64,000 nt of DNA from Cytobacillus oceanisediminis (GTDB lineage: Bacteria; Bacillota; Bacilli; Bacillales; Cytobacillaceae). Below the pieces are notes generated by a model. The model searched no databases. It was not told where the DNA came from and saw nothing but the letters and a program-made list of their open reading frames with translations. The stretch is from the NCBI RefSeq assembly GCF_004366035.1, contig NZ_SOEE01000005.1:124001-188000 (forward strand), in the 5' to 3' direction. Shown here one piece after another: positions 55,863 through 63,986 of this stretch (positions are counted from its first letter, which is position 1; each line of letters opens with the position of its first letter). The position numbers were made by a program, and so were the translations under genes.

Positions 55863-58674
55863 AACGAGATTTCTCCATGTGAAAGTGAAACCAATAAACA
55901 ATGACCGCTACCTGATTTTTGCCGTCAACGAAGAAGGCCGCCTCCTGTCTCCAAAAGAATGGATGCCGCTTCTTTTTAACCATCACAGAGAAAGTTTTTT
56001 TGGAACCATGCTTGATGCTGTTGATGTGGACGGGATTAAAGGGATCTCTGTAAGCGGCTGGCAGCTCGTTACCCTGTTTGCGGCTGAGCAGTTCAACCGT
56101 TTGATTGATTGGAGCTGGGATGAAACTGCCGAAATTCTGCTGGCTTCCTCTCATGCACTTTACGATTCGATCGTGGAAAAAGAATGGATGCCGGATTTTG
56201 CCGCCTGGGAACAGGATCAATTCCGCTGGGCACTGCCGGAAAGCGTGGTTGCCGAATTCGGCACAAACTTTTGGGACCAGACTGTAGAAGGCTCTCCTGT
56301 CAGGGAGTTTATCGGAGATTTATTTCACCGCTCCCTTGATGGATATATGAATCAGAATCAGGAAGCGAAAGCGCAGTTCGGTGAAAAGCTTGAAGCATTG
56401 CGGAGTGAGCACCTCTCACCAAGGGATCTTGCTGCTTATTTTGATGAAGAAAGCTGGCAGGAATGGATCGGGGTCAAAGCAAATGAAGCTCCTTTTTCGA
56501 TTGGACTTAAGCTGGAAGAGCCCGGGGATATTGATTCCAGCTGGGATCTGGCGATTTTCCTCCGCGGAAAACATAATTCTGATGTCTTTGTTGACTTAAA
56601 GGACTATTCGAATTATCCCCACGACTGGCATGATTTTGAAGATTCTATTGACAAAGAGATCGAACGCTGGCTTGAGCTATTCCCATGGCTTGAAGGCAAG
56701 CCTGGGATGATCTCCACTTCACTGACTGAAGATGAAGCCTGGACTTTTCTCACTGAAGCGAGCGAAACCCTGCTTGCACTTGGCGTGGAAATCCTCCTTC
56801 CTTCGTGGTGGCAGGCTATGAAAAACGCAAGCCTAAAGGTCAAAGCGAAAGTGAAGGGAACCGGCAGCCACCGTCCTTCGTTTGTCGGCCTGCAGTCCAT
56901 GCTTGATTATGATTGGCGCTTCAGCATGAACGGCGTCGATTTAACCGAGGATGAATTCCGGGGCATGGTTGAGGAAAAAAGACGGCTTGTCTACATTCGC
57001 GGCCGCTGGATCAAGCTGGATCCCCATTTTGTCCGCCATATTCAGGATTTAATGAAGAAAGCGGAAAAAGAAGGATTGCATGTCCGCGACCTGATAGAAC
57101 AGGAGCTTATGGCTGACGAGAGCACGCAGGAAGACGAGCTGGATAATCCTAAGGCTTTTGCCCGCATTCAGATTGAGCTTAACCGCCAGTGGAAACAGAT
57201 GGTGAAGCAGCTGCGCGATATCAAAAGTCTTCCGCTTGAAGAGGTCCCTGCAAGCTTCAAGGGTGATCTCCGCCCTTATCAGAAGCTCGGCATGAGCTGG
57301 CTGCTGTTTCTTCGCCGATATGGCTTTGGCGCCATTCTGGCAGATGATATGGGGCTTGGAAAAACGATTCAGCTGATCTCTTATCTTTTAAAGGTAAAGA
57401 AAGACGAAGACAGCGGCCCATCACTTATCGTCTGCCCTACATCTGTCCTCGGCAACTGGCAGAAGGAAATCGAGCGCTTTGCACCTGGCATGAGCGTTTA
57501 TCTCCATTACGGTTCAAACCGCCTGAAGGGCGAAAGCTTTTCTGAAAAAGTAATGGAGTCTGATATTGTGCTGACCTCCTATGGATTAACCCATATGGAT
57601 CTGGAGGATTTTGATACCATCGAGTGGAGCTCCATTTCGATTGATGAAGCCCAAAATATTAAAAATGCCCAGACAAAGCAATCGCGGGCTGTCCGAAAGT
57701 TAAAGGGCAAGCACCATATTGCCCTCACCGGCACGCCCATGGAAAATCGGCTAACCGAGCTCTGGTCCATTTTTGACTTTACCAACCACGGCTATCTCGG
57801 CAGTCTCGGGCAGTTTCAGAAGCGCTATGTACTGCCGATTGAGAAGGATGATGACAAGGATAAAGTCAGGCAGCTGCAGGCATATATCCGTCCCTTCCTG
57901 CTCCGCCGCACGAAGAAGGATGAGGATGTGGCCCTAAACCTGCCTGATAAGCTTGAGCAGAAGGAATATTGTCCTCTTACTGCTGAGCAGGCTTCACTAT
58001 ACGAGCAGCTTGTCCAGGATACATTCGCACAGATCGAAAAGCTGTCCGGGTTTGAGCGCAAAGGTCTGATTCTGCAGTTATTAAGCCGATTAAAGCAGCT
58101 GTGCAACCATCCGGCCCTTTATTTAAAAGAGGAAAAGCCTAAGAATGCCCTTGAACGTTCTGTAAAGCTTGAAAAATTAAGCGAGCTTGTCGGTGCTGTA
58201 CATGAGCAGGGAGAAAGATGCCTGATTTTTACCCAGTATATTGAAATGGGGAACATGATCGCCCGCTTGCTGAAAAAACAATTCGGATTCGATGTGCCGT
58301 TTTTAAACGGCAGCGTGCCAAAACAGGAACGGGATCATATGATCAGCCGTTTTCAAAATCACGAATTCCCGGTTTTCCTGCTGTCGCTTAAAGCTGGCGG
58401 AACCGGTTTGAATCTGACGGCAGCAAACCATGTCATCCATTATGACCGCTGGTGGAATCCCGCCGTCGAAAACCAGGCAACCGACCGCGCATACCGGATT
58501 GGGCAAAAGCGCTTTGTTCATGTCCATAAAATGATTGCCACTGGGACACTCGAAGAGAAGATTGATGCCATGCTCGAAAAAAAGCAGTCCCTTAATGATC
58601 AAATTATTACGAGCGAGAATTGGATTACCGAGCTTTCAACAGATGAGCTGAGAGATCTGGTTCACCTGACATAA
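55855..58674 (+). CDS. ywqA: SNF2-family helicase-like ATPase, YwqA-like
   Basis: 939 residues. The N-terminal half contains the bacterial SNF2-associated region (SFVGLQSMLDYDWRFSMNGVDLTEDEF). The ATPase core starts near 470: LRPYQKLGMSWLLFLRRYGFGAILADDMGLGKT (motifs Q, I), IVCPTSVLGNW (Ia), SIDEAQNIKN (II, DEAQ), LTGTPMENRL (III), and the second RecA fold with LIFTQYIEMGNMI, LLSLKAGGTGLNLTAANHVIHYDRWWNPAVENQATDRAYRIGQ (V-VI, with the arginine finger). It translocates along DNA without strand separation in related proteins. Co-translated with the SWIM partner. Confidence 0.92.
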   Translation: MLKTRFLHVKVKPINNDRYLIFAVNEEGRLLSPKEWMPLLFNHHRESFFGTMLDAVDVDGIKGISVSGWQLVTLFAAEQFNRLIDWSWDETAEILLASSHALYDSIVEKEWMPDFAAWEQDQFRWALPESVVAEFGTNFWDQTVEGSPVREFIGDLFHRSLDGYMNQNQEAKAQFGEKLEALRSEHLSPRDLAAYFDEESWQEWIGVKANEAPFSIGLKLEEPGDIDSSWDLAIFLRGKHNSDVFVDLKDYSNYPHDWHDFEDSIDKEIERWLELFPWLEGKPGMISTSLTEDEAWTFLTEASETLLALGVEILLPSWWQAMKNASLKVKAKVKGTGSHRPSFVGLQSMLDYDWRFSMNGVDLTEDEFRGMVEEKRRLVYIRGRWIKLDPHFVRHIQDLMKKAEKEGLHVRDLIEQELMADESTQEDELDNPKAFARIQIELNRQWKQMVKQLRDIKSLPLEEVPASFKGDLRPYQKLGMSWLLFLRRYGFGAILADDMGLGKTIQLISYLLKVKKDEDSGPSLIVCPTSVLGNWQKEIERFAPGMSVYLHYGSNRLKGESFSEKVMESDIVLTSYGLTHMDLEDFDTIEWSSISIDEAQNIKNAQTKQSRAVRKLKGKHHIALTGTPMENRLTELWSIFDFTNHGYLGSLGQFQKRYVLPIEKDDDKDKVRQLQAYIRPFLLRRTKKDEDVALNLPDKLEQKEYCPLTAEQASLYEQLVQDTFAQIEKLSGFERKGLILQLLSRLKQLCNHPALYLKEEKPKNALERSVKLEKLSELVGAVHEQGERCLIFTQYIEMGNMIARLLKKQFGFDVPFLNGSVPKQERDHMISRFQNHEFPVFLLSLKAGGTGLNLTAANHVIHYDRWWNPAVENQATDRAYRIGQKRFVHVHKMIATGTLEEKIDAMLEKKQSLNDQIITSENWITELSTDELRDLVHLT

Positions 58675-58681
58675 ATTTTGT

Positions 58682-59068
58682 TCAGTCTTCAAGTCCTTGA
58701 TATGCATAAAGGCTTGAAGGCTTTTTTTTTATTTTCGCATATTCAGGCTTGTTAGGCTTTTGCGTCAGAAAAGTTACTTTGCTGCCTTCTTTTATAATAA
58801 AACAGGATAGCAGCTGGTATGTAGGGCTCTTGTCCCCGGCGTTTATTGCCACCTGGCCGAATAAGAAGTTGAATTTGTAGTGAAGAAACATTTCCTTATC
58901 GTTGAATGTGAGTGAAGTATGGCTTCTAAGAGGAATTCTATGATAGGATTTACTACTCTGTAGCTGGATAAGCTGAAGTGCATCAAAGAAGCTTGGCTGA
59001 TGATTGGTGTTTAATCTTTTATTTGCTGTTTGAAAATACAGGTACCCGGTTTCATCTCCTTTATCCAC
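58682..59068 (-). CDS. ywpG: conserved Bacillus protein, YwpG-like
   Basis: About 128 residues, basic and beta-rich, without signal peptide. Identified mainly by place (between ywqA and ssbB-ywpF) and size; the recognisable segments are LQSSKSYHRIPLRSHTSLTF and FNFLFGQVAINAGDKSPTYQLLSCFI. The start is GTG 59068 with AAGAGGAGGTG upstream; a longer frame to 59116 has no site. It ends 8 bp from the convergent ywqA stop. YwpG of B. subtilis has been linked to membrane/dynamin-like proteins, but its function is unclear. Confidence 0.6.
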   Translation of the reverse strand: MDKGDETGYLYFQTANKRLNTNHQPSFFDALQLIQLQSSKSYHRIPLRSHTSLTFNDKEMFLHYKFNFLFGQVAINAGDKSPTYQLLSCFIIKEGSKVTFLTQKPNKPEYAKIKKKPSSLYAYQGLED

Positions 59069-59202
59069 TAAATTGCACCTCCTCTTTATTATTTTCAAAA
59101 AATATATTCGACACATTCCGTGAAAATCCTCCCTGATTCTTAATGCCTAAATGCAATATTTATTTTTCACAAACAGCTTTATCACCATTTAAAGTTAGAA
59201 AT

Positions 59203-59226
59203 AACCCGGCACACGAGTACCGGGTT
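59203..59226 (-). terminator. terminator of the ssbB operon
   Basis: AACCCGG (59203-59209) pairs with CCGGGTT (59220-59226) about 80 bp past the last gene of the operon on the minus strand. Confidence 0.75.
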
Positions 59227-59307
59227 TCAAATTTAGGGGAAGTACTGGGGATATGATTGATTCTCTATAGGGAAGGAAAATATGTGGACAGCTGATTGGG
59301 GGAGCCG

Positions 59308-59499
59308 TCAGTTCATGATGGTTAATCGTCCAGGTTTCTCCCGGGCTCCATTTTGCATAGCAGTTTCACGAATGAAGGATTCAAGCTGGAGAACCCGTTT
59401 ATTCAGGTCATCGACTCTTTGGTTCGATTTACCGAGCATCTTTATGAGGCTTTCGAGCATATACTCCAATGCCTTTTCTCTTTCAGACACTTCCTTCAA
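59308..59499 (-). CDS. small coiled-coil protein encoded behind ssbB
   Basis: 63 residues, strongly helical with heptad-like leucines (LEYMLESLIKMLGKSNQRVDDLNKRVLQLESFI) and a basic tail. The TTG start overlaps the ssbB stop (TTGA), and AGGAGG lies ten bases upstream inside ssbB, so it is translated with ssbB. No family name is known to me. It could be an SSB partner or competence-related accessory protein; this is inferred only from its place. Confidence 0.55.
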   Translation of the reverse strand: MKEVSEREKALEYMLESLIKMLGKSNQRVDDLNKRVLQLESFIRETAMQNGAREKPGRLTIMN

Positions 59500-59864
59500 A
59501 ATGGCAGTTCCTCCTTGGTCACGGTCACCGGGAATTCCTCTGTCTTCTTCCGGTCAAGAAAGCGGACCGATTCCGCTACCACCTCTGTTACATAAATGCG
59601 TTTCTTTTCCTGATTATCATAATGCCTCGTCTGAATTCTCCCGGTTATCCCAATCAAGGTGCCCTTCCGGCAATACTGGGATGTATTTTCCGCCGTTTTC
59701 TTCCATAAGGTACACTGTACAAAATCCGCATCGATATCACCCTTCTGGCTGCGGTATTGGCGGCTTACTGCCAGCGTCACATTTGTCACAGGAATTCCTT
59801 CCTGTGTCCGTTTCAGCTCAGGATCCCTTGTCAGTCTTCCAACCAGGGTCACTTGATTAATCAT
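59496..59864 (-). CDS. ssbB: single-stranded DNA-binding protein, SsbB-type
   Basis: 122 residues covering the OB-fold only: MINQVTLVGRLTRDPELKRT at the start, VTNVTLAVSRQYR, DFVQCTLWKKTAENTSQYCRKGTLIGITGRIQTRHYDNQ. It lacks the long acidic tail with the C-terminal DDDLPF-like tip of SsbA, although it ends in ELPF. This is the length and neighbourhood of B. subtilis SsbB (YwpH), which covers incoming strands during transformation. AGGAGATGAAAACCT lies before the ATG. A ComK-box-like pair lies at 59972-60027. Confidence 0.9.
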   Translation of the reverse strand: MINQVTLVGRLTRDPELKRTQEGIPVTNVTLAVSRQYRSQKGDIDADFVQCTLWKKTAENTSQYCRKGTLIGITGRIQTRHYDNQEKKRIYVTEVVAESVRFLDRKKTEEFPVTVTKEELPF

Positions 59865-59971
59865 AGGTTTTCATCTCCTCTCTTTGATATTTTCATCATA
59901 TCCGGAACCTCTTCACTGTGTAAAAAAGACAAAAAGTGTTTTTTGCAGTGCTTTTTCAGCAAAAACACCCT

Positions 59972-60027
59972 AAAAATTCATTTCTCAGCCCTGTTTCTGC
60001 AAAAAACGGCCCCTAAAATCAAAATTT
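59972..60027. promoter_or_regulatory. ComK-box-like pair ahead of ssbB
   Basis: AAAA-N5-TTTC (59972-59984) and AAAA-N5-ATTT (60015-60027) are separated by 30 bp, close to the 31-bp class of ComK sites (AAAAN5TTTT pairs). Each half has one mismatch. B. subtilis ssbB is ComK-activated. In such AT-rich DNA the match is only suggestive. Confidence 0.3.
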
Positions 60028-60133
60028 CAGCATTTATAAAAAGAAAATTCGACAAACCCTCAAATTCGCTTTCCGTTTGGCCTGTGTTATAATTTTTTTT
60101 ATAGACAACTTATTTTAGAGATGGAGGTAAGCC

Positions 60134-60592
60134 ATGAAAACATTTAAACTTGTTTCTCTGCAATTGGTGGAAGAAAATGGCCTGATTGATATTCAACTGG
60201 ATGATGGATTGATTATCAATAAAGAAGACGAGAAGAGCACCTGGCTCCTGGAGGCATTTATTGATAAATCCTATCTTGAGTACTTCAAAAAGCGCGCTGA
60301 TGACAAGGACGAGCTGACCATCCAAGTTGTTATTACGAAAAAAGAAAACGATCCAGCCGCATTCCAAACTAAAATTACCTCTATCAGTGAACTGGAAAAC
60401 CATATCAGCATCCTTTTTGAAGGGTCACTCAAAAGAACGAAAAATGATTATGCCGAACTGCTGCTTAAGGACCTCTTGGACAAGGGCTTTATTGGAGACA
60501 GCCTGCTTGATGAATTCAAAGTTAAGATGCAAGGCAAGCCGCGCCTGGCTGCTGCAAAAAAGAAAAATAAAGAAACTCCCGCTCAATCATGA
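60134..60592 (+). CDS. ywpF: YwpF-like family protein
   Basis: 152 residues. Recognised as YwpF from MKTFKLVSLQLVEENGLIDIQLDDGLIINKEDEKSTWLLEAFIDKSYLEYF, its size, and its place divergent from ssbB. A beta-rich N-terminal half is followed by helices and a lysine/alanine-rich tail. Soluble, no catalytic motif; function unknown. GATGGAGG before the ATG. The terminator stem begins inside the last codons (60573). Confidence 0.85.
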   Translation: MKTFKLVSLQLVEENGLIDIQLDDGLIINKEDEKSTWLLEAFIDKSYLEYFKKRADDKDELTIQVVITKKENDPAAFQTKITSISELENHISILFEGSLKRTKNDYAELLLKDLLDKGFIGDSLLDEFKVKMQGKPRLAAAKKKNKETPAQS

Positions 60593-60601
60593 CGGGAGTT
60601 T
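60573..60601 (+). terminator. terminator of ywpF
   Basis: AAACTCCCG (60573-60581) pairs perfectly with CGGGAGTTT (60593-60601), followed by a T-rich run (TTTCTTT). Its left arm lies in the coding end of ywpF. Confidence 0.85.
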
Positions 60602-60611
60602 TTCTTTAGAA

Positions 60612-60635
60612 AAGGACAGGTTCACCCCTGTCCTT
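60612..60635. terminator. bidirectional terminator between ywpF and the acidic lipoprotein gene
   Basis: AAGGACAGG (60612-60620) pairs perfectly with CCTGTCCTT (60627-60635). T6 follows shortly on the plus strand and TTTTC on the minus strand. Confidence 0.8.
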
Positions 60636-60642
60636 GCCTTTT

Positions 60643-60951
60643 TTACTTATCTTTATTATCTTTATCCTGCATATCCAGTTTATCTTCAACAGCATCTTCA
60701 CCCGGCTCGTTGTTGTCTTCCATCATGTCGCCGTCATCATCTGTGTTGATGTCGTTGTCGTCCGTGTTTTCATTCAGATCATTCGTCATATCGCCGTTGT
60801 CACCGTTCATATTGCCATCATTTACATCGCCGTTATCTTCAGTGATTGTATCATCTTCCGGCGGCGGCTCCTGATTATCTGTGGCACAGCCTGCTAGAAG
60901 CATGGCAGAAAGAACGGATCCTCCGATAAGTGTTAAAAGCTTTTTATTCAT
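60643..60951 (-). CDS. small acidic low-complexity lipoprotein
   Basis: About 102 residues. Signal segment and lipobox L-L-A-G-C near residue 21, then an almost purely acidic/asparagine-rich mature part (runs of D, N, E, with MNGDN and NTDDDGD repeats). Such sequence is disordered and could bind Ca or other cations at the membrane surface. ATG 60951 has AAGGGG upstream; an earlier ATG has no site. Not recognised as a named family. Single-gene unit between terminators. Confidence 0.75.
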   Translation of the reverse strand: MNKKLLTLIGGSVLSAMLLAGCATDNQEPPPEDDTITEDNGDVNDGNMNGDNGDMTNDLNENTDDNDINTDDDGDMMEDNNEPGEDAVEDKLDMQDKDNKDK

Positions 60952-61052
60952 CGTAAAAGCCCCTTTCATAAGGTTGTATTGTTGACCTGCTGCATTGGTC
61001 TTCCTTTATATTTCCCAAAAACCTAAACAACTTGCATATTTTTTTACAGAAA

Positions 61053-61079
61053 AAATCCCGTACGCTCGGTACGGGATTT
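61053..61079 (-). terminator. terminator of fabZ
   Basis: AAATCCCGTAC (61053-61063) pairs perfectly with GTACGGGATTT (61069-61079), followed on the minus strand by a T run, 10 bp past the fabZ stop. Confidence 0.9.
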
Positions 61080-61088
61080 CTCTTATCG

Positions 61089-61517
61089 TTACCTTTCTAT
61101 TGCAAACATAATTTCAGCTTCCATTGCCACTTCGCCCTCTACAGTCGCAACGGCTTTTCCTTTTCCGATTCCTCTGCGGACGGAGAGCAGTTCGACTTCC
61201 ATGATGAGTGTATCGCCCGGACGCACCTGGCGTTTCCAGCGGCATTTCTCCACACCGGCAAAAAAGGCAAGTTTACCTTTATATTCATCCAGTGACAGCA
61301 GGGCAACAGCACCTGTCTGTGCACAGGCCTCAAGCGTCAGGCATCCTGGAAAGACATTGTAATTTGGGAAATGTCCATTAAACACTTCCTCGTTGGCACT
61401 TACATTCTTTTTGCCGACGGCTCTTTTTCCAGGTTCAAGCTCTTCAATGGAATCCACAAACAGAAATGGGTATCGGTGAGGGATTATTTCTTTAATTTCT
61501 TCGACATTCAACTTCAT
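61089..61517 (-). CDS. fabZ: 3-hydroxyacyl-ACP dehydratase
   Basis: 142 residues, a single hot-dog fold. [13 protein letters not shown] is the N-terminal strand; [24 protein letters not shown] carries the catalytic His (in GHFP) and Glu (in LTLEACAQ) of FabZ. It removes water from 3-hydroxyacyl-ACP in every elongation cycle of fatty acid synthesis. The gene stands alone beside flhO-flhP, as ywpB in B. subtilis. AGGGGAGCG before the ATG. A FapR-type operator (61540-61556) lies 23 bp upstream, so it is likely regulated by malonyl-CoA level. Confidence 0.95.
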   Translation of the reverse strand: MKLNVEEIKEIIPHRYPFLFVDSIEELEPGKRAVGKKNVSANEEVFNGHFPNYNVFPGCLTLEACAQTGAVALLSLDEYKGKLAFFAGVEKCRWKRQVRPGDTLIMEVELLSVRRGIGKGKAVATVEGEVAMEAEIMFAIER

Positions 61518-61539
61518 ATGTATCGCTCCCCTGCAGTAT

Positions 61540-61556
61540 TTAGTACCAGATACTAA
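61540..61556. promoter_or_regulatory. FapR operator ahead of fabZ
   Basis: TTAGTACCAGATACTAA is a dyad (TTAGTA-N5-TACTAA) that fits the FapR consensus TTAGTACCTAGTCTTAA in its first eight and last three positions. It lies 23 bp upstream of the ATG, just downstream of a TATTAT -10 on the minus strand. Confidence 0.75.
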
Positions 61557-61610
61557 TAATAGCTTATATTTATTTTACTAAAAAATTGCCCGGACGCAAA
61601 GCGGAAAGAA

Positions 61611-61735
61611 CAAAAGCGGAAGCGCCTTGATCAGCTCCTACAGGCATAAGACGAATCATACAGGAAATTCTGATTTCTGGAATGATTTGGCTTATGACCC
61701 GAGGGGTGGCGCTGGAGCTGGATCCAGATAATTTT
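61611..61735. repeat. folded extragenic repeat element
   Basis: A nested imperfect palindrome: AGCGCC (61621-61626) with GGCGCT (61708-61713), and CATAAGACGAATCAT (61645-61659) with ATGATTTGGCTTATG (61682-61696; 13 of 15 pairs). From memory, very similar sequences (starting AAGCGGAAGCGCCTTG and ending GGCGCTGGAGCTGGA) are scattered between genes in many Bacillaceae genomes. It fills the gap between fabZ and the next gene; frames across it are not real genes. Confidence 0.7.
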
Positions 61736-61818
61736 TCATCAAAGTTATTCTCATCGTTATATATTACAAATTCCAAGACAGCAAAAAAGAAGGGCATCAT
61801 CACCCTCCTCTTCATTTT

Positions 61819-62088
61819 CTATTCTTTTTCAATTAATTCCACAATATGCATCCAGGTGGATTTTGTAAAAATATCTTTTACTTCCCCGCCGCCGATGACT
61901 CCATACCCGACCGCGGCTCCTGCCGTAACGCTCAGGAAAATTAAAAGCACGACAATAATAATCCGAAGCCAGATCGGAATGAGGCGAATGCGAACCCGCC
62001 CTTTACGCGGTGATTCTTCTTTGCTGTGTTCTTTTTTCAGTTGTTCACGCGTCTTGACTGCTTCTTGATTACTGTTGTTTACTGACAT
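61819..62088 (-). CDS. small single-pass membrane protein, EpuA-type (annotated as RNA polymerase subunit beta)
   Basis: 89 residues. A charged cytoplasmic N-terminus of ~40 residues with RVRIRLIPIWLR, one membrane helix (IIIVVLLIFLSVTAGAAVGYGVIG), and a short outer tail (GEVKDIFTKSTWMHIVELIEKE). This fits the EpuA family, found after flhP-type genes in Bacillus and misleadingly named DNA-directed RNA polymerase subunit beta in databases; it has no resemblance to RpoB. It starts 17 bp after flhP and probably shares its transcript. Function unknown; in streptococci epuA is tied to choline/wall genes. Confidence 0.75.
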   Translation of the reverse strand: MSVNNSNQEAVKTREQLKKEHSKEESPRKGRVRIRLIPIWLRIIIVVLLIFLSVTAGAAVGYGVIGGGEVKDIFTKSTWMHIVELIEKE

Positions 62089-62105
62089 TTTATTTCCCCT
62101 TTTAC

Positions 62106-62933
62106 CTAACGTATTCCGTTGATCAGCCCCATCATTTGATCAGCCATGGAGACAGATCTTGACTGAAACTGATATGCCCTCTGCAGGTTGATCAAATCTG
62201 TCATTTCCTTGGACATATCCACATTGGATTGTTCAAGGGAACCCTGGGCCATACCTATCTGGCCGCGGAGCGCACCGTTCAGCTCTGTATAGATCCCCTC
62301 GCCGTCAACTCCATCAGGAAGACCGAGAAGATTATCCCCTTTTTGCTCCAGGAACTGAGGCTTGTTAATCAGAACTATTCCAAGATTGAATTCCTGGATG
62401 GCACCATTGGCTGCTTCTGCCAAAAAGCTGCCTGTTTCGGTCACTTTAAAATTTTTAGCTTGTCCATTCATTATAATCGAATTATTATTTTCATCAAGAA
62501 CAGGAAGTCCGTCACCAGTCACAAGCATGATCTCATTATCTGAAACCGGTGTTAAATAAAAGGCGCCCGATCTGGTAAAACGCACAGCTGCCCCCTCTTC
62601 GGTCTGCTCCAGCACACGGAAATACTGCCCTTCTTTTGTGAAGGCAAGATCAAGCGGCCGTTCGGTTGCCTTTAAGGCACCCTGCTTCATGACAATTTGG
62701 GACTGCGCGAGCTTTGCTCCTACTCCTTGCCTGATGCCTGCAGGTGTCAGTCTCGCTGTCTCCGCATTCGGATTCCGCTGATTATGGAACTGCTGAAAAA
62801 GCAAATCGGTAAAATTGGCTTCTCTTCTTTTATAGCCCGCTGTATCAATGTTGGCTACATTATGACTGACAATATCCATCTGCTTCTGCAGCTGGGCCAG
62901 AGTATTCGTTGCCGTGATCATGGTTCTATTCAT
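62106..62933 (-). CDS. flhP: flagellar hook-basal body protein, FlgG-family (FlhP)
   Basis: 275 residues. N-terminal NTLAQLQKQMDIVSHNVANIDTAGYKRREANFTDLLFQQ is the flagellar rod/hook signature with the N-x-A-N-x-x-T-x-G-(Y/F) box, and the C-terminal EQSNVDMSKEMTDLINLQRAYQFQSRSVSMADQMMGLIN is the matching helical zipper. It polymerises in the distal or proximal rod. AAGGGGG before the ATG. Next gene after flhO, 34 bp apart, as in B. subtilis. Confidence 0.92.
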   Translation of the reverse strand: MNRTMITATNTLAQLQKQMDIVSHNVANIDTAGYKRREANFTDLLFQQFHNQRNPNAETARLTPAGIRQGVGAKLAQSQIVMKQGALKATERPLDLAFTKEGQYFRVLEQTEEGAAVRFTRSGAFYLTPVSDNEIMLVTGDGLPVLDENNNSIIMNGQAKNFKVTETGSFLAEAANGAIQEFNLGIVLINKPQFLEQKGDNLLGLPDGVDGEGIYTELNGALRGQIGMAQGSLEQSNVDMSKEMTDLINLQRAYQFQSRSVSMADQMMGLINGIR

Positions 62934-62967
62934 TGTTCTTCCCCCTTAGCGGGTCTGCCGCAGGACA

Positions 62968-63807
62968 TTAGCCGATCCGTCCGATTTCATTTGCGGCTTT
63001 CTCCATACTGCGGTCATAAGCCTGCAGGACCTTTTGGTTTGCTTCAAAAGAGCGATAGGCGGTCATCATATCAGTCATCGTCCGGGAAGCATCTACATTG
63101 GAACGCTCCAAATAGCCCTGCTGCAGCTTGAATTGGACATTCTGTGCATTATAGGCATTCTCAAGGACACTTTCTTCTGTCACTGCAAACAGTCCGTCAC
63201 CCTCTTTACGCAGGCTTTCAGGGTTTTGTGCATACATAATGCCCAATCTCGCTGTTTCACCCGCTTCACCTGTTATCACACCATCTTCACTCACTGTAAA
63301 GCGGTCATTGGAGAGCTGAATCCGTTCACCCGCATCATCCAGAATATATAATCCGCTCGCTGTCGTTAAATAACCTCCGCCATCAATGGTAAAGTTTCCA
63401 TTCCTTGTATAGCGCGGCTCGCCATCAATACCTGCTGCTGTATAAAAGACAGATCCTCTTAAGCCAGTATCCGGATTAACAGGCAGATTAAGATCAAGCA
63501 AGGCCAGGTCCGTATTCAGGCCTGTTTCCTTCACATCTCCCTGCATGAAGGATGGCAGCGTCTCCTGCATATAGACCCCTGTATTCAGGCTGCCCACTTC
63601 CTGATTAAAAGGAAGATTAAGGCCTTTCTCGGTCGGAACTGTCTGCTGGCCCATGCGATGCAAAAGCATCTCAGGAAAAGCCCTCAAGCTCGTCTGATCT
63701 GCTTTAAAGCCGGGCGTATTGGCATTCGCCATATTATTCGTCAGCACTTCTGTTCTCCGCTGCTGCGCAAGCATCCCGGAAGCAGCTGTGTAGAAACCTC
63801 TAAACAT
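62968..63807 (-). CDS. flhO: flagellar basal-body rod protein, FlgF/FlgG-family (FlhO)
   Basis: 279 residues with the same rod architecture: MFRGFYTAASGMLAQQRRTEVLTNNMANANTPGFKADQTS at the N-terminus and LERSNVDASRTMTDMMTAYRSFEANQKVLQAYDRSMEKA at the C-terminus, with a beta-rich D1 domain between. In B. subtilis the order is mbl-flhO-flhP; the upstream neighbour lies outside the window. AGAGGTG before the ATG. A SigD-like -10 is seen upstream at 63979-63986. Confidence 0.92.
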   Translation of the reverse strand: MFRGFYTAASGMLAQQRRTEVLTNNMANANTPGFKADQTSLRAFPEMLLHRMGQQTVPTEKGLNLPFNQEVGSLNTGVYMQETLPSFMQGDVKETGLNTDLALLDLNLPVNPDTGLRGSVFYTAAGIDGEPRYTRNGNFTIDGGGYLTTASGLYILDDAGERIQLSNDRFTVSEDGVITGEAGETARLGIMYAQNPESLRKEGDGLFAVTEESVLENAYNAQNVQFKLQQGYLERSNVDASRTMTDMMTAYRSFEANQKVLQAYDRSMEKAANEIGRIG

Positions 63808-63978
63808 CTTTAATCACCTCTAAATTGCAATTCCGAACATCTATTTACCTCTATTATAAGAAACTTTCCGACAATAAACATTAAAAATCTGAAGAATTAA
63901 GTCAGATTTTGAAAAAAGCTGTACCTTTTTTTAATCGGCTGGAATAGGAGAAAGTTTACTAAAGATATTCACTTATTG

Positions 63979-63986
63979 ATATCGGT
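63979..63986 (-). promoter_or_regulatory. possible SigD -10 element of flhO-flhP
   Basis: On the minus strand ACCGATAT matches 7 of 8 bases of the flagellar sigma factor -10 box GCCGATAT. The expected TAAA -35 box about 15 bp upstream falls at or past the window edge, so it cannot be checked. Confidence 0.3.

Noticed and set aside
61570-61815. Frames on both strands between fabZ and the EpuA-type gene
   Set aside because: They cross the folded extragenic element and show no domain, ribosome site or conservation pattern.
61819-62088. RNA polymerase beta subunit fragment
   Set aside because: The short single-pass membrane protein has no RpoB similarity; the name is a database artefact for the EpuA family.
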